A stretch of 64,000 nucleotides of DNA. Source: JAWLEP01 sp964553045. Its GTDB lineage: Bacteria; Fermentibacterota; Fermentibacteria; Fermentibacterales; JCC-6. The DNA is taken from contig CAZKJG010000011.1 in the NCBI GenBank assembly GCA_964553045.1, positions 35,943 through 99,942 of the forward strand, given 5' to 3'. Every line of letters begins with the position of its first letter. The stretch's first letter is position 1. The notes under the pieces are model-generated. The model was given only the letters and a program-made list of their open reading frames with translations. It did no database searches and was not told the origin of the DNA. The position numbers were made by a program, and so were the translations under genes. Below are positions 51,369 to 60,600 of the stretch, one piece after another.

Positions 51369-53582
51369 TTGATCAGGGATACCGTACTCAGCAGCGCCGA
51401 GATAGAGAGCATCGTGCGGGTGCGGCTGGCCAATCCCTTCGATCTTCTGGGCCGCCATCCACTGGGTCCCGAGCACGGGGAGCGAACCGAGGTCCGCACC
51501 TTCTGCCCTGCCGCGAAGAGGGCCTGGATACTCCTTGAGGACGAGGGTTCCGTTGAGATGTCCCGCATCCATTCCGAAGGTCTGTTCACCTGGCTCTCCC
51601 GGCCGGGCCGAAAGGACTTCCCCTACCAGCTGGAATTCGAGTCCGGCGACGGAAGCGGCTGGAAGACACCCGACCCCTACGCCTTCGGCCCCCAGCTCGG
51701 GGAGATGGACCTCCACCTGCTGGGAGAGGGCAGGCACGAGAGGCTCTACGAGCGCCTGGGGGGCCGCATATGGACCGCAGGTGATGTTCGGGGTGCCCTG
51801 TTCTCGGTATGGGCCCCCAATGCCCGCCAGGTGAGCGTGGTGGGCGATTTCAACGGGTGGGACCGCAGGCGTCATCCCATGCGTACAAGGGGCGACTCGG
51901 GAATGTGGGAGCTGTTCGTGCCGCTGGCCGCGCCCGGCGACCTCTACAAGTTCTCCATCAGGACCTCCGGCGGAGACGTGGTAGAGAAGGCCGATCCCCT
52001 GGCCCTTCAGAGCGAGCTGCGACCCCGAACGGCGTCCGTGCTGGCCGACCCCACCCCCTACGAGTGGGGCGACGAGGAATGGATGAAGCGCAGGGCCAAG
52101 GCCGATCCCCTCTCCTCCACCGTCTCCGTATACGAGATGCATGCGCTCTCCTGGAGGAGGCCGGCCGACGGCTCCGCGGTCACCTGGGACTATCTGAGGC
52201 GCGAGCTGATCCCCTACGTCCGGGGGCTCGGCTTCACTCACATAGAGCTGCTGCCCATCATGGAGCATCCCTTCGACGCCTCCTGGGGATACCAGACAAC
52301 AGGCTACTTCTCCCCCACCAGCAGGCTGGGCGCCCCGAAGGACTTCGCCGCCTTCGTCGACGAGTGTCATCGCAGCGGCATAGGCGTCGTTCTGGACTGG
52401 GCTCCGGCCCACTTCCCCGCCGACGAGTTCGCCCTGGCCCGCTTCGACGGCACCGCCCTCTACGAGCACGAGGACCCCAGACTGGGCCTGCACCCGGACT
52501 GGGACACGCTGATATTCAACTACGGCCGCAACGAGGTCCGCAACTTCCTGCTGGCCAGTGCCCTCTTCTGGCTCGACAGGTACCACGTCGACGGCCTGCG
52601 GGTGGATGCGGTGGCATCCATGCTCTACCTCGACTACTCCCGGGAGGCCGGGCAGTGGCTGCCGAACAGATACGGGGGCAACGAGAACCTGGCGGCCATA
52701 GACTTCCTGAAGGAACTGAACTCCCGCGCCCACGGCCTTCACCCCGGCGTGATGATGATAGCCGAGGAGAGCACCGCCTGGCCGGGAGTCACCAGGCCGA
52801 CGCATCTGGGAGGGCTGGGATTCACGCTGAAGTGGAACATGGGATGGATGCACGACACGCTGCGGTTCCTGTCCAAGGAGCCCATACATCGGAAGCACCA
52901 TCTCAACGACCTCACCTTCTCGCTGCTGTACGCATATACGGAGAACTTCCTGCTCCCCCTCTCCCACGACGAGGTGGTGCACGGCAAGGCCTCCCTTCTC
53001 TCGAAGATGCCGGGCGACCGGTGGCAGAAGCTGGCCGGCCTGAGGCTGCTGCTGGCCTACCAGTGGGCCCATCCGGGCAAGCAGATGCTCTTCATGGGCG
53101 CGGAGCTGGGCATGTGGGACGAGTGGGACCACGACGGCCAGCTGGACTGGGCCCTGTCGGAATTCCCCGAGCACGGGGGCATAAGCAGGCTGGTGGGCGA
53201 CCTGAATCGCGTCTACCGCGACTCCCCCGCCCTCTACAGGCTGGACACATCCTCAAGCGGGTTCAGCTGGATCGACTTCCGCGACCAGGCCGCCACGGTC
53301 GTTTCCTTCGTCCGGGAGGCCGGGGAGGGGGCAGCGGAGATGGTGTGCGTCTTCAACATGACGCCCGTCGTTCGGGAGGACTACCGAATAGGCGTCCCCG
53401 ACGGCGGCACATGGAGGGAAGCGCTCAACACCGACTCCCAGCACTACGGGGGCAGCGGCGTCGGCAACCTGGGCGGGGTTGTCGCCGACCCCGAGCCCTG
53501 GCACGGTCACGACTGGTCGCTTACCCTCACCCTTCCGCCCCTGGCCGCCCTCTTCCTCCGATCGGTGCCTGACGTTAACTAG
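51369..53582 (+). CDS. glgB: 1,4-alpha-glucan branching enzyme
   Basis: 737 residues, the long two-CBM48 form. Residues about 20-110 are the extra N-terminal domain (NPFDLLGRHP), and about 135-230 CBM48 (FSVWAPNARQVSVVGDFNGWDRRRHPM). The GH13 barrel follows with HPFDASWGYQTTGYFSPTSRLG, GLRVDAVASMLYLDYSRE (nucleophile Asp), MIAEESTAWPGVTRP (acid/base Glu) and LPLSHDEVVHGK (third Asp). It makes alpha-1,6 branches in glycogen. The start is a TTG at 51369. The last codons (SVPDVN-stop) lie inside an inverted repeat that spans 53565-53673, so the repeat supplies the stop codon. Confidence 0.95.
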   Translation: MIRDTVLSSAEIESIVRVRLANPFDLLGRHPLGPEHGERTEVRTFCPAAKRAWILLEDEGSVEMSRIHSEGLFTWLSRPGRKDFPYQLEFESGDGSGWKTPDPYAFGPQLGEMDLHLLGEGRHERLYERLGGRIWTAGDVRGALFSVWAPNARQVSVVGDFNGWDRRRHPMRTRGDSGMWELFVPLAAPGDLYKFSIRTSGGDVVEKADPLALQSELRPRTASVLADPTPYEWGDEEWMKRRAKADPLSSTVSVYEMHALSWRRPADGSAVTWDYLRRELIPYVRGLGFTHIELLPIMEHPFDASWGYQTTGYFSPTSRLGAPKDFAAFVDECHRSGIGVVLDWAPAHFPADEFALARFDGTALYEHEDPRLGLHPDWDTLIFNYGRNEVRNFLLASALFWLDRYHVDGLRVDAVASMLYLDYSREAGQWLPNRYGGNENLAAIDFLKELNSRAHGLHPGVMMIAEESTAWPGVTRPTHLGGLGFTLKWNMGWMHDTLRFLSKEPIHRKHHLNDLTFSLLYAYTENFLLPLSHDEVVHGKASLLSKMPGDRWQKLAGLRLLLAYQWAHPGKQMLFMGAELGMWDEWDHDGQLDWALSEFPEHGGISRLVGDLNRVYRDSPALYRLDTSSSGFSWIDFRDQAATVVSFVREAGEGAAEMVCVFNMTPVVREDYRIGVPDGGTWREALNTDSQHYGGSGVGNLGGVVADPEPWHGHDWSLTLTLPPLAALFLRSVPDVN

Positions 53583-53673
53583 TTAACTATTTTTCCTGCG
53601 GGTGTTTGCAGAGGCGTCGATCATCCTTCATCATACTTTTGCCGGAAGTAGTTGACTAGTTAACGTCAGGCAC
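53565..53673. repeat. 25-base inverted repeat overlapping the end of glgB
   Basis: Arms 53565-53589 and 53649-53673 (outer sequence GTGCCTGACGTTAACTAG) match with one mismatch around a 59-base spacer. The left arm encodes the last residues and the stop of glgB; the right arm ends 15 bases before the DUF503 ATG. It has the look of a mobile REP/MITE-type insertion, with AT-rich palindromic cores (GTTAACTAGTTAAC) unlike the surrounding DNA. Confidence 0.85.
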
Positions 53674-53688
53674 TGCTCGGGAGGGGAT

Positions 53689-53997
53689 ATGGGCGGAAGC
53701 GGAAAGGCGTTCTCGGGGGTTCTGGTGGCGCAGCTGCGCTTCCACGGATGCCGGTCGCTGAAGGAGCGACGGGCTCCGGTCCGCTCTCTGCTGGACAGGC
53801 TCCGCAACCGCGGACTCTCCGCGGCGCAGGTGGGGCCCACCGGCGACGCCCGCTTCGCATGGATCGCAGCCGGATGCGTCAGCGGCAGCGCTTCCGGCGT
53901 GCAGAAGCTCCTGGACAGGGCCGGTCAGCTGCTGTACGACCCCCGGTGGGAGGTCTTGCGCACCGGAATGGACATATTCGAGACCCGGCTGGAATGA
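53689..53997 (+). CDS. DUF503 (YlxP-like) protein
   Basis: 102 residues. GVLVAQLRFHGCRSLKERRAPVRSLLDRLRNRGLSAAQVG matches the DUF503 pattern (xLRLxGxxSLKEKRxxVRSLxxRLRNRFNVSVAEVG), followed by WIAAGCVSGSASGVQKLLDRAGQLL. The family is widespread and of unknown function; it is more often next to ribosome-maturation genes. Here it lies between glgB and yjbQ. GGGAGGGG precedes the ATG. Confidence 0.85.
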   Translation: MGGSGKAFSGVLVAQLRFHGCRSLKERRAPVRSLLDRLRNRGLSAAQVGPTGDARFAWIAAGCVSGSASGVQKLLDRAGQLLYDPRWEVLRTGMDIFETRLE

Positions 53998-54013
53998 GCG
54001 AGGAGGCGAATCG

Positions 54014-54430
54014 ATGAAATCGCACACCGACTACCTGTGGTTCAACACCCCCGAGCGTCGGGGCTACATAAACATCACGCCCACCATCGGCGAGCATGTG
54101 CGGAAGAGCGGCGTCCGGGAGGGACTCTGCCTGGTGAACGCAATGCACATAACGGCGAGCGTCTACATCAACGACGACGAGCCGGGGCTGATCCGGGACT
54201 ACGACGACTGGCTGGAGCGCCTGGCCCCCCACGCACCGGTGGACCAGTACCGCCACAACGGGGCCGAGGACAACGCCGACGCCCACATGAAACGCCAGAT
54301 AATGGGCCGGGAAGTGGTGGTGGCGATAACCGACGGCGAGCTGGACCTGGGACCCTGGGAGCAGATATTCTACGGCGAGTTCGACGGCAGGCGCCGCAAG
54401 CGGGTCCTGGTCAAGGTAATAGGCGAGTAA
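54014..54430 (+). CDS. YjbQ/UPF0047 family protein
   Basis: 138 residues, full length for the family: YLWFNTPERRGYINITPTIGEHVRKSG, GLCLVNAMHITASVYINDDEPGLIRDYDDWLERLAP, YRHNGAEDNADAHMKRQIMGREVVVAITDGELDLGPWEQIFYGEFDGRRRKRVLVKVIGE. Several members have weak thiamine-phosphate synthase activity; the true role is not settled. The gene follows DUF503 by 16 bases and its stop overlaps the 3' end of the convergent peptidase gene by 20 bases. Confidence 0.92.
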   Translation: MKSHTDYLWFNTPERRGYINITPTIGEHVRKSGVREGLCLVNAMHITASVYINDDEPGLIRDYDDWLERLAPHAPVDQYRHNGAEDNADAHMKRQIMGREVVVAITDGELDLGPWEQIFYGEFDGRRRKRVLVKVIGE

Positions 54431-56195
54431 GCTCTTCTGCCGGCCGGACCGCCTCATCCACCGCGGACTTCCAGAATGCGGTCTCTGTAAGGTCCGCGTC
54501 CAGATGCTCTCGAGCCAAGTCCTCGACCGTCATGGAGCCGGTGTCCGCAAGCAGGCTCCGCCAGCGGGCGGCCAAACCCCCGCCCTGGCTCCTCTCCCTG
54601 GCCCGCAGCCCCATGCTGAACAGGTATCCGAAGGTGTAGGGCCAGTTGTAGAATGGCTGCGAGGTATCGTAGAAGTGCAGCTTCGAGCACCAGAACAGGG
54701 GGTGGTACTCACCCAGGGAATCCCCGTAGGCCTCCCTCTGGGCGGTCTCCATCAGCTCCGAGAGCCTGTCCGCCGGCAGAGGCGCCCCCTTCGCCCGCTC
54801 GGCGTAGAAGCGGGTCTCGAAGAGGTACCGGGCCCTGATGTTCATCAGCATGACCACCGCCTCGGAGGCCATGTCGTCCAGAACGGGTATCCTGTCCCTG
54901 TCGGTTTCCGCCGCCTCCAGCGCGGCCCCGGCCACCAGCGCCTCGGCAAAGGTGGAAGCGGTCTCCGCCAGCGTCATCGGATACAGCCTGGCGGCGTAGG
55001 GCAGCGCCCGCAGTACGTGGCCGTGCCAGGCGTGACCCAGCTCGTGAGCCAGAGTGGCCGCAGATGACAGGTCCCCGCCGAAGGTGGTGAAGACCCTGGA
55101 CTGCCCGATGACGGGAAATCCCGTGCAGAACGCACCCGGAGCCTTACCCTCCCTGTCCTCCGACTCGACCCAGCCCTCCTCCAGAGCCCTCCTTGCGAAC
55201 TCCCCCATCTCCTCCGAGAACTCCCAGAATCGACCGGTCACCATCTCCCCCGCCTCCTGCAGGGAGATCTCCTGCGAGTCCGTAGACAGCGGCGCTGCGA
55301 GGTCGGACCAGCTCAGGGAAGGGACACCCATCGCGCAGGCCCGGGCCTTCAGGTATGGCTCCAGCCGGGGAGATGCCTGTTCCACGGCTTCCCACATCGC
55401 TTCCAGGGTCTTTCGGGATGTCCTGTTCACCTCCAGCGTCTCCTTCAGGGGCGAGTCCCAGTCCCTCTCCCGGTACAGCGAGAGCCGGAAGCCGGCCAGC
55501 CGGTTCAGGACCTCTGCAAAGGGCTCCTTCCGAGAGCGCCAGGCGTCCCGCCATCCACTGAATACGCTCTCCCGGAGCCTTCGGGACGGGCTGCGCATCA
55601 GGTTGTGAGCCCTGCCCGGGGACACCGAGCGGTTACCGTCCTCGGACTCGAAGCGGACCTTCATGCCGCCCACGAGGGTATCGTACATCCGGCTCCAGCC
55701 GTGATAGCCGTCGACGGCCAGCGAGTTTGCCAGAGCCTCCCGTTCGGCGTCCATCCTGCGTTCCGCCGACCTGCGCATCTCCCGCACCGGAAAGCCGGAC
55801 CTACGGAGCTCGCTGCAGTCGAGGAGCTCTTCCAGCTCATCCTCCCCGAGATCCAGCAGGCCGAAGCCGATTCGCGCATGGGCCGCCTCCAGCCTGCCTC
55901 TGATCAGGTCTACCCGTCCGGCCAGCACCGCAGCGGCCCGGTCCGAGGTGTCCTGGGCGATGAGGCATTCCACGAAGGCCTGCAGCTGCCCGGTGAGCAT
56001 CAGGGCGTCGAAGTAGTCCAGGAGAAGCCTCTTCAGGAGCACTTCTCCGGCTGCTCCACGGCCGCCGCCCTGCGCAAGGTGCAGCACCCTCTGCGCCATC
56101 TGTTCCGCCCTCTGCAGGTCCGAGAGCATCCCCGGGGAGTCAGCACCGCCGAGGTAGATCGTATCCAGGTTCCATCCGGGCGAAAGCTTCTTCAT
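54411..56195 (-). CDS. pepF: M3-family oligoendopeptidase
   Basis: 594 residues. PGWNLDTIYLGG at the start and the zinc site SSAATLAHELGHAWHGHVLRAL (HExGH) define an M3 oligopeptidase of the PepF type; VIGQSRVFTTFGGDLSS before it and the C-terminal FYNWPYTFGYLFSMGL after it are characteristic. It cleaves short cytoplasmic peptides. The ATG at 56195 follows GAGAGGAAG; a longer in-frame extension to 56360 lies in the divergent promoter region. Confidence 0.92.
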   Translation of the reverse strand: MKKLSPGWNLDTIYLGGADSPGMLSDLQRAEQMAQRVLHLAQGGGRGAAGEVLLKRLLLDYFDALMLTGQLQAFVECLIAQDTSDRAAAVLAGRVDLIRGRLEAAHARIGFGLLDLGEDELEELLDCSELRRSGFPVREMRRSAERRMDAEREALANSLAVDGYHGWSRMYDTLVGGMKVRFESEDGNRSVSPGRAHNLMRSPSRRLRESVFSGWRDAWRSRKEPFAEVLNRLAGFRLSLYRERDWDSPLKETLEVNRTSRKTLEAMWEAVEQASPRLEPYLKARACAMGVPSLSWSDLAAPLSTDSQEISLQEAGEMVTGRFWEFSEEMGEFARRALEEGWVESEDREGKAPGAFCTGFPVIGQSRVFTTFGGDLSSAATLAHELGHAWHGHVLRALPYAARLYPMTLAETASTFAEALVAGAALEAAETDRDRIPVLDDMASEAVVMLMNIRARYLFETRFYAERAKGAPLPADRLSELMETAQREAYGDSLGEYHPLFWCSKLHFYDTSQPFYNWPYTFGYLFSMGLRARERSQGGGLAARWRSLLADTGSMTVEDLAREHLDADLTETAFWKSAVDEAVRPAEELTRLLP

Positions 56196-56326
56196 GGTCT
56201 TCCTCTCCTGCGTACGCGGGCCGATGGGCCGATGGAATGCGAAGGCCGCAGGGAATGTATAACTGGTCGAAGGAGAAAATCCATATATTGCTTCGGAAGG
56301 GCAACCGGAGGAAGGGAGACTCGAAT

Positions 56327-57049
56327 ATGGCGAAGGCGGCACTTGTGGCGCTTGCGGCAATTATGCTGCTGGCGGCCTGCGGAGAAGAGGAGAACTACTA
56401 CGGTTACGGGGGGCAGCACCAGATAACGGTTACCGGCAACGGAACAGCCAGCGCCGAGCCCGACATGGCAGTGGTGACCTTTGCGGTTGACATCACCGGT
56501 GAAGACCCGGTGGAGGTGGCCGACGAGGCGGCGGAGAAGATAGACGCGGCCATAGAGGCCGCCATGGAGATGGGGCTGTCCGAGGAGGACATCAGCACCA
56601 GCTCCTACAGCATGTGGACCGAGAAGGAGTACGACCCCGTCACATATACGGAGACGGGTGAGATGCTCTACCACGTATCCCACTACCTGCGGGCCGATAT
56701 CCGGGACCTGGACAGCGTAGGATCCTTCCTGGCCGCCATGGTGGAGTCCGGAGTCAACACAGTGAACTCGGTGAGCTTCACCTTGGAGGATCGGACCGAG
56801 CTGGCCGCCGCGGCACGGGCGGACGCCGTCGAGAAGGCACGCCGGAAGGCCCGGCAGCTGGCCGATGGGCTGGGTGTGACCCTGGGCGGAATAACGATGG
56901 TCAACGAGTACACCAACTACTACCCCATCACAGACTCCCCCACGGCGACCTTCTCAGCAGGCTACGGCGAGATGTCGGCACCGGATGTGAGCCCCGGCAG
57001 CCTTACGATGGGCGTGGACGTCACCGTTACCTACGAGATAGAGGAGTAG
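56327..57049 (+). CDS. SIMPL-domain (DUF541) lipoprotein
   Basis: 240 residues. A lipoprotein signal (ALVALAAIMLLAAC, lipobox LLAA-C) is followed by a SIMPL/DUF541 domain: QITVTGNGTASAEPDMAVVTFAVDITGEDPVEVADEAAEKIDAAIEA is the family's opening motif, and ELAAAARADAVEKARRKARQLADGLGVTLGGI its conserved helix. Envelope-located by prediction; members are linked to stress or signalling without a settled biochemical role. GGAAGGGAGA precedes the ATG. Confidence 0.88.
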   Translation: MAKAALVALAAIMLLAACGEEENYYGYGGQHQITVTGNGTASAEPDMAVVTFAVDITGEDPVEVADEAAEKIDAAIEAAMEMGLSEEDISTSSYSMWTEKEYDPVTYTETGEMLYHVSHYLRADIRDLDSVGSFLAAMVESGVNTVNSVSFTLEDRTELAAAARADAVEKARRKARQLADGLGVTLGGITMVNEYTNYYPITDSPTATFSAGYGEMSAPDVSPGSLTMGVDVTVTYEIEE

Positions 57050-57076
57050 GACATACTGTACGCGGCGCTGCTGGCC

Positions 57077-57568
57077 ATGCTGCTGCTTCAGCCCGCGGGT
57101 GCCCCCTCCCCCGAGGGGGCCGCCCGCGAAGCATGGGAAGCCCTGGTGGGCGGAGAGCGCATGGCCTTCCTGCAGACCCTGGCTCCGGGGGAGGCCGCCA
57201 GGCTCACCGAAGCCTGCCGGGTCTTCCGGGAGCGTGTGGCCGCCATGCCGGAAGCAAGGCAGTCGGCCCTCTTCAGCCACCTGCTTCTGGAGGCCGCCCC
57301 GGATGAGGTTTCCCGCTGGCGGCCGCTGGACATGCTGGAGCTCCTCACTGGGACCATGACTTCCCGTCGCGCCCTGGAGGAGCTCGAGCCCGAGTTTACC
57401 GCCCTCCAGCCCTCCGACGACACCTGCGAGGTGCTCATCGCCCTGGATGCGGACACGTTTGCCGTAAGTGCCGTCGACCTGGGCGCCGGCTGGCTGCTTC
57501 TGGGAACCGACGACCTTCTGAGGGAGGTGCTGTTGCTGCTGCCCGACCCGTGGCCCCAGCCGCAGTAG
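57077..57568 (+). CDS. Exported protein of unknown function
   Basis: 163 residues from the ATG at 57077, but the frame is open further back. The codons before it read LYAALLA and complete a signal peptide (LYAALLAMLLLQPAGA) that would start at an ATA (57053) or CTG (57056), a few bases after GAGGAG. The mature part is helical and acidic: EALVGGERMAFLQTLAPGEAARLTEACRVFRERVAAMPEARQ, ending LLLLPDPWPQPQ. It directly follows the SIMPL gene and is probably co-transcribed. No family recognised. Confidence 0.6.
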   Translation: MLLLQPAGAPSPEGAAREAWEALVGGERMAFLQTLAPGEAARLTEACRVFRERVAAMPEARQSALFSHLLLEAAPDEVSRWRPLDMLELLTGTMTSRRALEELEPEFTALQPSDDTCEVLIALDADTFAVSAVDLGAGWLLLGTDDLLREVLLLLPDPWPQPQ

Positions 57569-57572
57569 CGGG

Positions 57573-57602
57573 TTGACCCCCTACCGGTCCTGCGAATATT
57601 CT
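57573..57602 (+). promoter_or_regulatory. Promoter of the lamin-tail surface protein
   Basis: TTGACC, 18 bases, TATTCT. The -10 box ends only seven bases before the ATG at 57610, so transcription would start at or next to the first codon. Confidence 0.55.
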
Positions 57603-57609
57603 CTTGTCA

Positions 57610-60600
57610 ATGGATCCTGTGACGCTCCTCACCGCCCTGGTGGTGTCCCAGGCCCCACCCGTGATCACCGAGGTGGCGGCCAACCCCCTCGATGAGTCCT
57701 CCGGCGAGTTCGTGGAGATATACAACCCCGGTCCGGACACGCTTGCCCTGTCCGCCTGGTCGCTGACCGACGGAGACGCCCTGGACCCCATAGAGGCTTG
57801 GGACGAGTCCTCCCACGGCCCCTTTCCCCACTCCGGTGCCGTAACCGGTACAGACACGCTCCTTCCGGAAGGCTACTGCCTGGTATTCGAGCTGGACTAC
57901 CCCGGCAATCCCGTATACGAGATACCCGACGGTACCCTTATCATGACCACCGCCGACCTCGCCATCTGCAACGGGCTGGCAGCCTCCAGCGACCCCCTCA
58001 CCCTGTTCGAGCCGCAGGGCACGGCTGACAGCAACGCCGTATCCACCTACGGTACGCCCGTGCCCTCCGACATCTGGCAGGACCGTGACGACGACGGCCT
58101 CGACGGCATACCCTTCGACCCGGGGGACGGTTTCACCGTCGAGCGCTACCCGCAGGATGCCCCCGACCTGGAGCAATACTGGATTCAGGGACCTTACGGG
58201 GGCACTCCCGGAGCGCCACCCTCCGCCCCCCCGGACACCGTCAACGTATCGTGCACGGGAGTCTGGACCGAACCCCAGGAGCCCCCCGCCGACCAGCCTT
58301 TCAGCGTGCTCTGCAGCTTCCACTGCTGGGGAACGCAGCCCCCGTCGTCGGGCGAGCTCAGCCTCTTCCTGGATTCCAGGGGCGATTCCCTGCCCCAGGC
58401 CGGGGAGTTGCTGGGAGACTGGCCAGCCACCGGGCTCTCCCCCGGGCAGACGGATACGTTCAGCGTTCAGGTTACACTGGACACAGGCTGGTATATCCCT
58501 TCTGCGAGGGCGGACGTTCCAGATGACGGCTACGGTGAAGACGACTACTCCCGCATTTCCCTGGCGGTGGGCGGAGGGGTGCCGGCCGTAGTAACGGAGG
58601 TTATCGCCAACGCCATCGACGAGGACACCGACGAGCTGGTGGAGCTCTACTACCCCGGGCCGGGCTCGCTTCTGCTGCCCGGATGCCATCTCACCGACGG
58701 CGACGCGCTGGATGAGCTCACCGCCTGGAATCAGGGCGTTATCTACGACCCCGACGCCCTTGCGCTGCCGGCCCTTCCGTCGGGTCGCGTGGCGGTCCTG
58801 CTGGACGCGGAGTACGCCCAAGGCTCCCAGCCCTATGACCTGCCGGAGTCCACAGTGGTCGTCACCACCACCAACACCACCATAGGCAACGGCCTCACCA
58901 CCAACGACCCGGTGCTGCTGTACCACCACGCGGACTCATCCCTGGCCAGCCTCATGTCCACCTACGGCACGCCGGTGCTGGACGACGACCCGCTGGCCTG
59001 CGACGACGACGGCGCGGACGGAATCCCCTTCGACCCCGGCGACGGTTACGGCGTCCAGAGGCTCTCCCCCGCCCTGCCCGACCTGGAGTGGGCCTGGGAG
59101 AGCAGCGGCCCCGGCGGTACCCCCGGCTGGATTCCCCAGGCGGCGGACTCCCAGGACCTGGCCGTTGTCAGCATGTCCGTGAACCCGTCCCAGCCCGACC
59201 CGGGGCAGCAGGTGCTCCTCTCCGCCACCACCCTCAACTGCGGCGCCGTAGAGCTGTCCGGCGGCACGATCACCTTCTTCCTCGACCAGGACGCGGACTC
59301 CCTTCCCGGCGAGGGTGAGATCATCACCGAGCATGCTCTGCCGATAATGGCTCCCGGCGACACTGCGCTGGTGGAGACCTCCACCTCGCTTTCGCAGGGC
59401 AACTACCTGGCGGCCGCCCTCTGCTCCCACCCCGAGGACGGCAACCCGTCCAACGACGCGCGTTTGGAGGGCCTGGTGGTGGGCGGGGGCTCACCGCTGG
59501 TGGTGAGCGAGGTGCTCTGCAATCCCGAGGACGAGGACCGCGACGAGATGATAGAGCTGCACTTCCCCGGAACCGGAGTTTTCGACATGGCCGGCTGCAG
59601 GTTCACCGACGGAGACGCTGTGGACTCACTGGTGGAGCTGGAGGCGGGGGCACTGGAGGACCCGGACGCCGCCTACGGCCGCTTCCTGACGGAGGGCGGA
59701 TTCGCCCTGGTGCTGGACAGCGAGTACCCGCAGGGCAGCCAGCCCTACGACCTGCCCCCGGGTACGCTGGTGCTCACCACCGCCAACACCACCCTGGGAG
59801 ACGGCCTGTCGGGAAACGATCCGGTCACGCTGTACGGGCCGGGGGGCACCTCCGCCGAAGACGTGATGTCCACATACGGCACGCCGATCATCGCAGACGA
59901 CCCGCTGGAGTGCGACGACGACGGCGAAGACGACATACCCTTCGACCCCGGGGAGTCCAACAGCGTCCAGCGGGTGGACCTCGCCGGCCCGGACCAGGAG
60001 GACAACTGGTACGCCTCCCCCGACGGCCCCACGCCGGGAGAGCCGCCGCCCCCGGTATACCTGGGTCCCGACGCCTGCGTTTCCCTGCTGGCCTGCGAGC
60101 CACCCATGGGCGAGGAGGGCGTGCAGGCCAGCCTCACCGCTTCCCTGCTGAACGTCGGCACGGAATCCATAGCCCAGGGCGAGTTGACGCTGCGCTTCTA
60201 CAGGGACGCCGACGGGGACTCGCTGGCCGAACCGGAAGAGGTGTTCCGCACCTACCAGGCAGGCTCGCTGGAGCCGGGCGACAGCCTGCTGATCCCGGCG
60301 CAGTGGGCATCCTGCGGCGAAGCCGCCCTTCTCCTGGCGGTCTGCAGCTGCCCCTCCGACACCAACCCCTCCAACGACACCGCCAGGGTAGTCTGGAACC
60401 GCCCCCTGGACCTGGTGGTCAACGAGGTGATGTACAGTCCCGCATCCGGGAATCCCGAGTGGGTGGAGCTGTACGTATGCGCCCAGACCGGCCCCGTGGA
60501 CCTCTCGGAGGTGAGCTTCGCCGACTCCCGGGAGAGCATCTCCATCACCGACGCCCCAATCGTTTTGGACGGGGGCGGTTATGCAGTTCTCTGCTCCGAC

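Noticed and set aside
49980..53174. 1064-codon minus-strand open frame opposite mgtE and glgB
   Set aside because: It spans two real genes and their intergenic space on the other strand, with typical shadow composition (Gly, His, Gln, Val rich) and no domain.
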